The notes under the pieces were generated by a model. The model had not been told where the DNA came from. It saw only the letters and a program-made list of their open reading frames with translations, and made no database searches. The translations under genes were made by a program, and so were the position numbers. From Streptomyces capitiformicae (GTDB taxonomy: Bacteria > Actinomycetota > Actinomycetes > Streptomycetales > Streptomycetaceae), in NCBI RefSeq assembly GCF_002214185.1, contig NZ_CP022161.1:5215486-5279485 (forward strand): 64,000 nucleotides of DNA, in the 5' to 3' direction. Each line of letters begins with the position of its first letter. Within the stretch, counting starts at the first letter, position 1. This document shows, in pieces, positions 43,906-51,970 of this stretch.

Positions 43906-45128
43906 ACGTCGATGAACTGGTGCGTGACGCGCTCCGCGAACAGGCCGAAGAGCAGTCGCCGCTCGGCGCGGGCTTCGCCGACCGGGTGCTGGCCGTCCGG
44001 CGGCGCCGCCGGAACCGTACGGTCGTGGGTGTTGCCGCCGCCACGGCCGCGGTGGTGGCCGTCGCTGTGGGGGTGCCCGCGCTGAGCGGCGGCGGGGAGG
44101 AGGTACGACCCGCCAGCGAGATGAACAAGAGCGACATCATCGCGCACCCGGACCAGTCGCCGCCGAGGAACATGATCGCCGCGGGGGACACGGCGCTCGC
44201 CGCGTTCTTTGTGTACGACAGCGTCAAGCAGCCCAACGGCGACAACATCCGCACCCGTACCTACGGGCTCCTCGACCAGAAGACGGGCAAGTACAGCAAG
44301 GTCAAGTGGGCCTTCCTCGACGTCGCGCCCGGTATGCGCACCGCGGCCGTACTGGAGGGCGAACTGCCCGCCAAGCGGATCGGGTTGCTCGACATGATCA
44401 CGGGCAAGGTGGACCGCTGGATCCCGGTGGACCACGGTGTCGCGTCCGTCGAGTTCTCCCCGGACGGGCAGAAGCTGCTTGCGACGACCTACTCCCGGAA
44501 CCCCGACCGCAACTTCGCCGACCATCCGCAGAAGGTCAACGGCAAGGAGCAGCCGGGCCCGGTCGCCAGCCGGACCGGGTTCTCCGTCGTGGACCTGGAC
44601 TCGGGCAAGGAGAAGTGGAATAAGGCGCCGCACTGGAAGGACGAGTCGGGCTTCTTCTTCAACAGCCGGGACGACTTCCAGTGGAGCCACGACGGCGAGA
44701 CCGTCTGGTCCGACACCGGCGAAGAGCCGTTCAAGGAGTTCTACGACCTCAACGGCGACAAGACGGGCATCCCGGAGTCCGAGAGGTACGTCAGCCACGC
44801 CAAGGCCGGGCTGTCCCCGAGCGGGAAGCTGATCGGGGGCGAGTTCGCCGGTCGCGGCGAGGAGATCTCCTCCGAGATCGTCGACGCCCGCACCGGCGCG
44901 AGGGTCACCACCGTGCCGGGCCAGCAACTGCTCGCCTGGGCCGACGACGAGCGGGTCATCGCCTGGGGCTGCGATCCGAAGAGGTGCAGCGGTAAGGGCG
45001 AGTTCCGCAACCAGCTCATCCTGCTCACCATCGGCAGCGACAAGGTCGTCCAGCTCAGCGACTTCCGCAAGGCCTCGGCGGACTATCCCGGCCGCTGGGA
45101 GCCGGTCTTCGCCGAACGCTGGAGCTGA
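43902..45128 (+). CDS. Membrane-anchored beta-propeller-like protein, sigma partner
   Basis: A 408-residue protein. Residues 1-38 are cytoplasmic (NVDELVRDALREQAEEQ, then RRRRRN), residues 41-62 form a membrane helix, and the rest is extracellular with WD40/TolB-like repeats (VEFSPDGQKLLATTYS, DFQWSHDGETVWSD, AGLSPSGKLIGGEFAG, LLAWADDERVIAWG). Translation is coupled to the sigma gene. This N-terminal DELVRDALRE layout is frequent in SigE-family partner proteins in Streptomyces. Whether it acts as an anti-sigma factor is inference. Confidence 0.75.
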   Translation: MNVDELVRDALREQAEEQSPLGAGFADRVLAVRRRRRNRTVVGVAAATAAVVAVAVGVPALSGGGEEVRPASEMNKSDIIAHPDQSPPRNMIAAGDTALAAFFVYDSVKQPNGDNIRTRTYGLLDQKTGKYSKVKWAFLDVAPGMRTAAVLEGELPAKRIGLLDMITGKVDRWIPVDHGVASVEFSPDGQKLLATTYSRNPDRNFADHPQKVNGKEQPGPVASRTGFSVVDLDSGKEKWNKAPHWKDESGFFFNSRDDFQWSHDGETVWSDTGEEPFKEFYDLNGDKTGIPESERYVSHAKAGLSPSGKLIGGEFAGRGEEISSEIVDARTGARVTTVPGQQLLAWADDERVIAWGCDPKRCSGKGEFRNQLILLTIGSDKVVQLSDFRKASADYPGRWEPVFAERWS

Positions 45129-45153
45129 CCTGACCTGACCTGAACGGCGGCCC

Positions 45154-46056
45154 CTATACCGTCGTCAGTTCCTTGTACGCCCTTTGCAGCCCGTCGGCCG
45201 TCTCGCGGTCGGCGGGCCGCAGGGGTGCGCGGACCGGGCCCGCGGGCAGGCCCAGCCTGCCGAGCAGTGCCTTCGCCGTCACGGTGCCGGGCAGGCCGGA
45301 GGACATCATCAACTCGGTGAGGGGGATGGTCCGTCGCTGGAGCCGGGCCGCCCCGGCGGTGTCACCGGCGTCGAACGCGTCGATGATCGCCCGGAAGTGC
45401 CGGGGCGCCGCATTCGCGACCGTACTGATGTAGCCCGAGCCGCCGATCGCGTACAGCGCGAGTACGTACTCGTCGCAGCCCGTGTAGTAGGCCAACTCCG
45501 TCTCCGCCAGCACCTTCTGGGTGCCGAGGAGGTCGTACGCGCAGTCCTTCACCGCCACGATCCGGGGGTGGGCCGCGAGCCGGATCATGGTCTCCGGCTC
45601 GATACGGGTGCCGGTGCGGCCGGGGATGTCGTACAGGGCGACGGGGAGGCCGCAGGCGTCGGCGAGCTCGCGGAAATGGGCCTCGACCGCGTCCTGCGGG
45701 GGCCTGCTGTAGTACGGCGTCACCGCCAACAGACCGTCCGCGCCCGCCTTCTCGGCCGCCCGGGCGAGCTCCACGGTGTGCAGGGTGTCGGCGGTGCCCA
45801 CGCCCGCCACGACGCGGGCCCGGTCACCGACCGCCCCGCGGACCGCGCGGATCAACTCCGCCTTCTCCGTGTCCGACGTCGTCGGCGACTCACCCGTCGT
45901 ACCGGACAGCACCAGCCCGTCACAGCCCTCCGCCACGAGCCTGTCGGCGTGCCGCTGGGCACCGTCGAGATCGAGCGCACCGGTCGCGGTGAAGGGCGTG
46001 ACCATCGCGCACAGGGCACGGCCGAAAGGGAAGGAGGTGGGGCGTGGAGTCGTCAT
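45154..46056 (-). CDS. DapA-family dihydrodipicolinate synthase/aldolase
   Basis: A 300-residue class I aldolase of the DHDPS/NAL family. GTTGESPTTSDTEKAELI lies near residue 52, the catalytic tyrosine is in ALYDIPGRTGTRIEPET near 145, and the Schiff-base lysine in RIVAVKDCAYDLL near 174. ATG at 46056 begins a normal-length protein. It is far from other lysine genes except dapD, and Streptomyces often encode several paralogues, so it may be a second DapA or a related aldolase. Confidence 0.85.
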   Translation of the reverse strand: MTTPRPTSFPFGRALCAMVTPFTATGALDLDGAQRHADRLVAEGCDGLVLSGTTGESPTTSDTEKAELIRAVRGAVGDRARVVAGVGTADTLHTVELARAAEKAGADGLLAVTPYYSRPPQDAVEAHFRELADACGLPVALYDIPGRTGTRIEPETMIRLAAHPRIVAVKDCAYDLLGTQKVLAETELAYYTGCDEYVLALYAIGGSGYISTVANAAPRHFRAIIDAFDAGDTAGAARLQRRTIPLTELMMSSGLPGTVTAKALLGRLGLPAGPVRAPLRPADRETADGLQRAYKELTTV

Positions 46057-46345
46057 GGGGGTAGTGTCGGCAAGCCGACGGTGTAGCTCCACTTAATTCT
46101 TCTACGAGGTATTGGTCAGCTCTGCTAACAGGATGGGCGGCCGAGGCGCTGCTGTGCACCGCCGACCAGCGTGCGGCCCTGCTCCTGGAGTTCTCCGTCC
46201 TCGGCACGGGGAGGTCTCCGTCCTCGGCGCTTTCCGGACTCAGCCGGCCAGAGTGGGGGAGCGGGGTGCCGGGCCGTCGCCGCAGGGGTAGCGCGGGGCG
46301 GGCGGGGTACCCGAGGTGTCCCGATATGTGAGGAGGCGGGACACC

Positions 46346-46810
46346 GTGACCGGAACCACCCAAACCAGGCCCGCGCCGTCCGTGCCGTCCGCGCCGTCCG
46401 TGCGTTCCGGACCCGGCGGGCACAACGGCCACCACTCCGTGGGACAGCTGGTCGGGCAGGCCACCGAACAGCTCTCCCTGCTCGTACGGCAGGAGGTCGC
46501 CCTCGCGAAGGTGGAGCTGGCCCAGAAGGGGCGGCGCGCGGGTCGTGGCGGAGGGCTGCTCGGCGCGGCCGGCGCCGTCGCGTACGTCGGGTTCATGACC
46601 CTGGCCGGTGCCGGGGTCGCCGCAATGTCCCTGGTGGTCGACGTGTGGGCCGCCGCGCTCATCGTGATGGGGGTGCTGTTCGTGATCGCGGCCGTACTGG
46701 CCGCTGTCGGGCGTGCCCAGCTACGGCGGGCCACACCACCCACGCCGGAGGAGGCCCTGCACAGCGTCAAGGCCGATGTGGACGAGATCAAGGGAAGGGC
46801 ACGGCGATGA
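46346..46810 (+). CDS. Actinobacterial holin-like membrane protein (DUF1469)
   Basis: A 154-residue protein. The N-terminal 40 residues are Pro/Ser rich, then come SVGQLVGQATEQLSLLVRQEVALAKVELAQKGRR and two membrane helices (about 80-125). This is the phage_holin_3_6 superfamily that is widespread in actinobacteria and not evidence of a prophage. GTG at 46346 has AGGAGG 9 bases upstream. It overlaps the DUF3618 gene by ATGA, the usual pairing. Confidence 0.85.
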   Translation: MTGTTQTRPAPSVPSAPSVRSGPGGHNGHHSVGQLVGQATEQLSLLVRQEVALAKVELAQKGRRAGRGGGLLGAAGAVAYVGFMTLAGAGVAAMSLVVDVWAAALIVMGVLFVIAAVLAAVGRAQLRRATPPTPEEALHSVKADVDEIKGRARR

Positions 46811-47232
46811 TGATGGCCATGGGAACTTCCGGCGGTCCCAAGGAGCGGGTCGGCGCCAAGGGACCGGATGAACTGCGGAGGCAGATCGAGATCACGCGGA
46901 GCCGACTCGGGGACACCGTCGAGGAACTGGCCGCCAAGGCCGATGTGAAGGGACGGGCCCGCGCACGGGTGCACTCCGTGCGGGAGCGGGTGCCCCGGCA
47001 GGCGGTCGCAGTCGGCGGAGCCGGGGTGGCCGCCTTGGCCGCCGGGCTCTACGTGTGGCGGCACCCCACCACGCCTCCTCCGGCGCCACCACCACTGGCG
47101 CGGCTTCGACGCCGGCTGCCGTCCTCGCGCTCCTTGAACGCGAGGGGACGCCGGCTGCCGTCGTCCTTGCGTTCCCTTGCCCCGAGGCGACGCCGGCTGC
47201 CGGCACTGCGCTCCCTGAACCCGAGGCAGTGA
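46807..47232 (+). CDS. DUF3618 protein with arginine-rich repeat tail
   Basis: A 141-residue protein. Residues 18-55 form the DUF3618 helix (PDELRRQIEITRSRLGDTVEELAAKADVKGRAR), residues 66-82 a membrane helix (VGGAGVAALAAGLYVW), and the tail from about residue 95 has three imperfect copies of a RRRLPSSxRSL unit encoded by a roughly 40-base repeat. Four in-frame ATGs occur in the first five codons (46807, 46810, 46813, 46819). It pairs with the holin-like gene. The basic tail is unusual. Confidence 0.78.
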   Translation: MMMAMGTSGGPKERVGAKGPDELRRQIEITRSRLGDTVEELAAKADVKGRARARVHSVRERVPRQAVAVGGAGVAALAAGLYVWRHPTTPPPAPPPLARLRRRLPSSRSLNARGRRLPSSLRSLAPRRRRLPALRSLNPRQ

Positions 47233-47275
47233 GTATGGCCCCAGCGCAACGGCCCGGCATTCCGACAGTGCGGAC

Positions 47276-47339
47276 GGGCGACGACGAAGCCGTGGGCGAC
47301 GGGGCCCGGGCGACGACGAAGCCGTGGGCGACGGGGCCC
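47276..47339 (+). repeat. 32-bp tandem repeat upstream of the amidinotransferase
   Basis: A 32-base unit beginning GGGCGACGACGAAGCC occurs twice head to tail (47276-47307 and 47308-47339). It ends 2 bases before the chosen GTG start. It separates the DUF3618 gene from the amidinotransferase and may affect translation initiation. Confidence 0.85.
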
Positions 47340-47341
47340 GG

Positions 47342-48463
47342 GTGACGTCGGCGCCCCGGGGGGTGACGGCAGCTGCCGAACCCCTTGTCCCGCCGGTCGG
47401 TTCGCACAACGAGTGGGATCCGCTGGAGGAGATCGTCGTGGGGCGCCTCGACGGTGCGACGATCCCCTCCGACCATCCGGTCGGGACCTGCAACATCCCA
47501 CCGTGGGCGGCGCGGTTGCAGGGGCTCGCCGCAGGCTTCAAGTATCCGCGCCTGCTGATCGAGCGGGCGCAGCACGAACTCGACGCGTTCGTCGCCCTCC
47601 TGGGGGCCCTCGGGATCACGGTCAGGCGCCCGGACGCCGTCGGCCACGGGCGGCGCTTCGGCACCCCCGACTGGTCGTCGCGCGGCTTCTACAACACCTG
47701 TCCGCGCGACAGCATGCTCGTGATCGGCGACGAGATCATCGAGACCCCGATGGCGTGGCCGTGCCGGTACTTCGAGACCCACTCCTACCGGACGATCCTC
47801 AAGGACTACTTCCGGCGCGGTGCCCGGTGGACGGCGGCACCCAAGCCGCAGCTGACCGACGAACTGTTCGACTCGGACTTCCGCGTCCCCGAGGCCGGGG
47901 AACCCATGCGGTACATCCTCACCGAGTTCGAGCCGGTGTTCGACGCGGCGGACTTCGTACGCGCGGGCCGCGACCTGTTCGTGACGCGCAGCAACGTCAC
48001 CAACCGCATGGGCATCGAGTGGTTGCGCCGCCACCTCGGACCCGGTTACCGCATCCACGAGATCGAGGGCCGCTGCCGCACGCCGATGCACTTCGACACC
48101 ACATTCGTCCCGCTCGCGCCCGGCAAGGTACTGGTCAACCCCGAGTACAGCGACGTCGACCAGCTGCCCGACGTCCTCGACGGGCGGGACGTCCTGGTCG
48201 CCCCCGAACCCAACCGGCTCGACGAACGTCTGCTCAGGATCACCTCGATGCGCGGCATGTGGCTCAGCATGAACGTGCTCATGGTCGACGAGAAGCGGGT
48301 CATCGCGGAGCGGCACCACACCGACATGCTGCGCGCGCTGGAGACCTGGGGGTTCGAGCCGATCCCGTGCGACCTGCTGCACTACGCGCCGTTCGGCGGC
48401 TCGTTCCACTGCGCGACCCTCGACATCCGGCGGCGCGGGACGCTCGAGTCCTATTTCGGCTGA
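47342..48463 (+). CDS. Glycine/inosamine amidinotransferase-like enzyme
   Basis: A 373-residue amidinotransferase of the guanidino-group modifying superfamily. The N-terminus SHNEWDPLEEIVVGRLDGA, the NTCPRDSMLVIGDEIIETPM block with an active-site aspartate, the histidine in TPMHFDTTFVPLAPGK, and the C-terminal nucleophile in PFGGSFHCATLDIRRRG are all present. Relatives make guanidinoacetate or transfer amidino groups to aminocyclitols. No aminocyclitol genes are near, so the substrate is open. GTG at 47342 is used. The 3' end overlaps the convergent YihY gene by 13 bases. Confidence 0.87.
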   Translation: MTSAPRGVTAAAEPLVPPVGSHNEWDPLEEIVVGRLDGATIPSDHPVGTCNIPPWAARLQGLAAGFKYPRLLIERAQHELDAFVALLGALGITVRRPDAVGHGRRFGTPDWSSRGFYNTCPRDSMLVIGDEIIETPMAWPCRYFETHSYRTILKDYFRRGARWTAAPKPQLTDELFDSDFRVPEAGEPMRYILTEFEPVFDAADFVRAGRDLFVTRSNVTNRMGIEWLRRHLGPGYRIHEIEGRCRTPMHFDTTFVPLAPGKVLVNPEYSDVDQLPDVLDGRDVLVAPEPNRLDERLLRITSMRGMWLSMNVLMVDEKRVIAERHHTDMLRALETWGFEPIPCDLLHYAPFGGSFHCATLDIRRRGTLESYFG

Positions 48464-49561
48464 CCCTTCGCGGCAGACGCGGCAGACGCGGCAGACGCGG
48501 CAGACGCGGCAGACGCGGCAGACGCGGCAGACGCGGCAGACGCGTGCGTCCGACCCTCTCGTCGGGCCCGCAGCCGTGGTGGCCACTTGCGGGTGTCCCG
48601 GGGCTCCACGTAAGGCTCTTCCGTGGCGGGTCGGCCCTGGACGATGGCCTGTTCGCGGGAGAGTTCGGCGTCGAGTTCGAGGCCGAGGAGGATCGCGAGG
48701 TTGGTGAGCCAGAGCCAGACGAGGAAGACGACGACGCCGGCGAGGGTGCCGTAGGTCCTGTTGTAGGAGCCGAAGTTCGCGGCGTAGAGGGCGAACCCGG
48801 CGGACGCCGCCAGCCAGATGAGCGTGGCGAGGATTCCCCCCCGGGCTGACCCAACGGAAGCCCCGGCCGCGGACGTTGGGCGCGGCCCAGTAGAGCAGCG
48901 CGATCATCAGGGTCACCAGGAGCAGCAGAACCGGCCACTTGGCGGTGTTCCACACCAGGACGGCCGTGTTGCCGAGCCCGATCGCCGTGCCCGCGCGCTC
49001 GGCCAGCGGACCGGTGAGCACCACGATCAGCGCGCTCGCCGCGAGCATCAGCATCAACACCAGGGTCAGGGCGACGCGCAGCGGTGTCAGCTTCCACACG
49101 GGCCGGCCCTGCGGCAGGTCGTACACCGCGTTGGAGGTGCGGATGAACGCGGCCACGTAGCCGGAGGCCGACCACGCCGCCGCCACCAGGCCGACGATCG
49201 CCAGCACACCGCCGGTGCCGCCGCTGCCGCTCAGCTGGACGACCGCGTCCCTCAGAATGTCCCGCGCGGGGCCCTGCGCCAGGTCACCGATGTTGTCGAG
49301 CAGCCGGTCCGTCACGCTCGGCCCGGCCACTCCCAGCAGCGACACCAGCACCAGCAGCGCGGGGAACAGCGACAGCACGCCGTAGTAGGTGAGCGCCGCC
49401 GCCCGGTCGGCGAGTTCGTCGTCCCCGAACTCCTTGACCGTACGCCGTACCACCGCCCACCACGAACGCCTGGGCAGGCTGCCGGGCCCGTCCGGCCCGT
49501 TGCCGGTCCCCGGCCCCGGCCCCGTCCTCGCCGACTCGTCCTCCGGTCGTTTCTCGTCCAT
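48451..49561 (-). pseudogene. YihY/BrkB-family membrane protein with frameshift
   Basis: The N-terminal frame (AALTYYGVLSLFPALLVLVSLLG, VGLVAAAWSASGYVAAFIRTSNAVYDLP) is a normal YihY protein up to FRWVSPGG. The rest (ILATLIWLAASAGFALYAANFGSYNRTYGTLAG, VFLVWLWLTNLAILLGLELDAELSREQA) lies in another frame. The two join at a run of seven C on the plus strand (48836-48842) by removing one base; the span of 1111 bases is 3x370+1. The restored protein would be 369 residues and end with eight or more Ser-Ala-Ala units. It is either a true frameshift, a phase-variable tract or a sequencing error. Confidence 0.82.
48471..48542. repeat. 9-bp microsatellite, 8 copies
   Basis: CGGCAGACG is repeated eight times without change (72 bases). 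In the restored YihY frame each unit encodes Ser-Ala-Ala, so copy number can change without shifting the frame. It lies between the amidinotransferase stop and the conserved part of YihY. Confidence 0.92.
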
Positions 49562-49672
49562 GATCAGCCGGGTTTCCCGGACAGGGATCGTGAATCGAGC
49601 CCTTGACCTGAAGTTTGGTCGAGGTTGAAGGGTGGGGGTGCACGCACCGACCAGCGATCACCGGAGAGCGAC

Positions 49673-50377
49673 ATGACCCGCCGTACCACCGCCCACCCCG
49701 CACCCGACCGCCCCGAGGTCGGGGCGCCCTTCTTCAGCACCTGGCGGGTGGGCACGCCCTTACGGCAGCGGCAGACCGTGGAGGCCATCGCCGACACCTG
49801 GGAGCGGCGACCCTGGCCCACCGAGGGGCTCCTGGGGTACTTCGTCTACGCCGGAGAGGACGGCACCGACCTGCTGCACTACTCGCAGTGGGTCGACGAG
49901 CAGGCGTACGAGGCCTTCGTGCGGACGCGGCGACAGGAACGCAACGACGAGATCGACACCGCCGTGCCGGGCATCGAGCGGGTGTGGCTCGGGCGGTACC
50001 GGCACTACCGCAGCCTCACGGGTGACGTCCGCGGAGCACGCGTCCCAGGGTGCGTCGTGATCGTCGACGTCGAGTTCGACGGGCCGGACCCGGCGCGGCA
50101 GCGCGCCTGGGTGGACGCCGTCGAGGAGGCGCTGGCCGCCGAGCCGAACCCCCATCCCGGCGGCATCTCCGCCCACTTCCACCTCGGCACCGACGGCACC
50201 CGCGTCCTCAACTACGCCGAGTGGGAGAGCGCCCAGGACCACATCGACGCGCTCGCCGTACCGGGCGACGGCGTCGGCTCGGCCACGGGACTGTGGAAGC
50301 GCGTCCAGACCTGGCCGGGGCTGAAGGGCAGCACCGTGAGCCGCTACCAGTACGCCCTCGGGCTCGTCCCCGACTGA
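49673..50377 (+). CDS. Double ABM-domain monooxygenase-like protein
   Basis: A 234-residue protein made of two ferredoxin-like antibiotic-biosynthesis-monooxygenase domains. The first ends in GYFVYAGEDGTDLLHYSQWVDEQAYEAFV; the second has ISAHFHLGTDGTRVLNYAEWESAQDHIDAL. The YSQW/YAEW motifs are typical. Such cofactor-free domains act in polyketide oxidation or as stress proteins. ATG at 49673 follows GGAGAG. No biosynthetic genes flank it, so its role is open. Confidence 0.8.
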   Translation: MTRRTTAHPAPDRPEVGAPFFSTWRVGTPLRQRQTVEAIADTWERRPWPTEGLLGYFVYAGEDGTDLLHYSQWVDEQAYEAFVRTRRQERNDEIDTAVPGIERVWLGRYRHYRSLTGDVRGARVPGCVVIVDVEFDGPDPARQRAWVDAVEEALAAEPNPHPGGISAHFHLGTDGTRVLNYAEWESAQDHIDALAVPGDGVGSATGLWKRVQTWPGLKGSTVSRYQYALGLVPD

Positions 50378-50401
50378 TCCGGGGCAGACGACCGACTCGG
50401 G

Positions 50402-50447
50402 CTCACCGAAAACTCCAACCGTCTGGACAAAAAAAGTTTTCGGTGAG
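50402..50447 (+). promoter_or_regulatory. 13-bp inverted repeat before the ArsR-type gene
   Basis: CTCACCGAAAACT (50402-50414) and its exact inverse AGTTTTCGGTGAG (50435-50447) flank a 20-base centre containing a run of A. It ends 11 bases before the regulator start. Either a split operator for the regulator or the terminator of the previous gene would explain it; the position favours an operator. Confidence 0.6.
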
Positions 50448-50458
50448 ACGGTGGAGCC

Positions 50459-51091
50459 ATGTTGGACGTCACCGTGATCGAGGACCCGGAGGCCGCGGCC
50501 GTCTCCCTCGACCCCATACGAGCTCGGCTGCTCGCCGAGCTGGCGCTCGGGCCCGCGTCGGCCGCGATGCTGGCCGACAAGGTCGGGCTGCCCCGGCAGA
50601 AGGTGAACTACCACCTCAAGGCGCTGGAGCGGCACGGCCTGGTCGAGCTGGCGGGGGAGCGCCGCAAGGGGAACGTCACCGAGCGGCTGATGCGGGCGAC
50701 CGCCGCGTCGTACGTCATCTCGCCGCTCGCCCTCGCCGCCGTACAGCCCGACCCGGACCGCTTCCGGGACCAGCTCTCGGCCCGCTGGCTGCTCGCGCTC
50801 GGCGCCCGGCTCGTCCGCGACGTCGGCACGCTGATCACGGGCGCGGCGAAGGCCCGCAAACGGCTCGCGACCTTCGCGCTCGACGGCGAGGTCACCTTCG
50901 CCTCGGCCGCCGACCGGGCCGCGTTCGTCCAGGAGTTGACCGCCGGTGTGAGCGCCCTCATCCGCAAGTACGACGCCCCCGACGCCGAGGGCGGTCGCGG
51001 TCACCGGATCGTCGTCGCCGTCCACCCCACGATCACTGAGCCGGCCCCGGCCGCCGAACGGCCCGCCATGCCCACCAGCACCAAGGAGTGA
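50459..51091 (+). CDS. ArsR-like helix-turn-helix regulator
   Basis: A 210-residue regulator. Residues 18-65 form a winged helix (LDPIRARLLAELALGPASAAMLADKVGLPRQKVNYHLKALERHGLVEL). The C-terminal 130 residues are helical with no metal-binding cysteines. The next gene encodes an SRPBCC protein, and regulator/SRPBCC pairs of this kind are common. Translation of the two is nearly coupled. The inverted repeat just upstream suggests autoregulation. Confidence 0.85.
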   Translation: MLDVTVIEDPEAAAVSLDPIRARLLAELALGPASAAMLADKVGLPRQKVNYHLKALERHGLVELAGERRKGNVTERLMRATAASYVISPLALAAVQPDPDRFRDQLSARWLLALGARLVRDVGTLITGAAKARKRLATFALDGEVTFASAADRAAFVQELTAGVSALIRKYDAPDAEGGRGHRIVVAVHPTITEPAPAAERPAMPTSTKE

Positions 51092-51096
51092 CCGCC

Positions 51097-51837
51097 ATGT
51101 CCAAGGAGTTCGAGATCGTCCGGGAGTTCGAGGTCGACGCCTCACCCGAGCAGGTCTGGGAGGCCGTCACCGCGGGCACCGGCGGCTGGATGTGGCCGAT
51201 GGAGGAACCCGAGCCGCGCGAGGGCGGCAAGGGCCCCTTCGGTTCCACGGTCACCGCCTGGGACCCGCCCCACCGCTACGTCAACCGCGTCGAGAACGTC
51301 GAGGACATCGCCGAGCAGAGCGCCAACCAGCTCGACTACACCATCGAGCCGCGCGAGGGCGGCAAGCGCGCCTGGGTCCGGTACGTGCACAGCGGCATCC
51401 TCGTCGAGGACTGGGACAACCAGTACGACGCCGCCGACAAGCACACCGACTTCTACCTGCACACCCTGCGCGAGTACCTGACGCGCTTCGCGGGCCGCCC
51501 GGTCGCCTTCGCCACCTTCGAGGACGGCCCCGAGGCGTCCAAGTCCGCCGCCGCGTTCACCGCCGTGGGCCGTGCGCTCGGCCTCGCCGACGACACCGCC
51601 GAGGGAGCGAAGGTGCGGGCGCGAGGGCCGGAGGGCCAGGCCTTCGACGCCGTGGTCGACTACCGCAACCCGTACTTCATCGGGCTGCGCACCGACACCG
51701 CCCTCATCCGCCTCTTCGGCCGCAACCACTGGGGCTACCCGGTCGGCATCAGCGTCCACGACTTCGCGCCGGACGCCGACGGCAAGGCGAACGAGACCGC
51801 CTGGCGCGGCTGGCTGGACGGCGTGTTCAGCGCCTGA
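51097..51837 (+). CDS. SRPBCC (AHSA1-like) protein
   Basis: A 246-residue protein. The N-terminal 145 residues are an AHSA1-type hydrophobic-pocket domain (KEFEIVREFEVDASPEQVWEAVTAGTGGWMWPM, TAWDPPHRYVNRV, WDNQYDAADKHTDFYLHTLREYLTRF). A C-terminal extension of about 100 residues has EGQAFDAVVDYRNPYFIGLRTDTALIRLFGR. ATG at 51097 is preferred over GTG 51088 because AGGAG lies 9 bases before it. It is paired with the ArsR-like regulator. The ligand is unknown. Confidence 0.83.
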   Translation: MSKEFEIVREFEVDASPEQVWEAVTAGTGGWMWPMEEPEPREGGKGPFGSTVTAWDPPHRYVNRVENVEDIAEQSANQLDYTIEPREGGKRAWVRYVHSGILVEDWDNQYDAADKHTDFYLHTLREYLTRFAGRPVAFATFEDGPEASKSAAAFTAVGRALGLADDTAEGAKVRARGPEGQAFDAVVDYRNPYFIGLRTDTALIRLFGRNHWGYPVGISVHDFAPDADGKANETAWRGWLDGVFSA

Positions 51838-51845
51838 GCGAGCCT

Positions 51846-51932
51846 CTTCGGTGACATGACCCGAGCCCTTCGGGGATATGACCCGAGCCCTTCGGGGATA
51901 TGACCCGAGCCCTTCGGTGACATGACTGAGCC
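51846..51932. repeat. 22-bp tandem repeat, 4 copies
   Basis: Units start at 51846, 51868, 51890 and 51912 with the pattern CTTCGGxGAyATGACCCGAGCC. The second and third copies are identical and the last lacks one base. It fills the space between the SRPBCC stop and a strong terminator, into which the last copy runs. Confidence 0.9.
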
Positions 51933-51960
51933 CGGCCCTCCTGACGAGGGCCGGGCTCAG
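51926..51960. terminator. Bidirectional terminator
   Basis: A perfect 15-bp stem (51926-51940 with 51946-51960) with a 5-base loop between the convergent SRPBCC and nuclease genes. Confidence 0.9.
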
Positions 51961-51970
51961 TGACGTAGTC

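Noticed and set aside
46346..47232. Prophage remnant because of a holin-like gene
   Set aside because: The holin-like/DUF3618 pair is a normal chromosomal feature of actinobacteria and no other phage gene is near.
48471..48542. CRISPR-like array
   Set aside because: The unit is only 9 bases with no spacers and encodes Ser-Ala-Ala in the YihY tail. It is a microsatellite. No CRISPR array or cas gene is present in the window.
46892..49561. 889-residue minus-strand protein starting as YihY
   Set aside because: Only the first 240 residues are YihY. The rest is antisense to the amidinotransferase and arises from the frameshift at the C7 tract, so the gene is described as a frameshifted YihY of 48451-49561.
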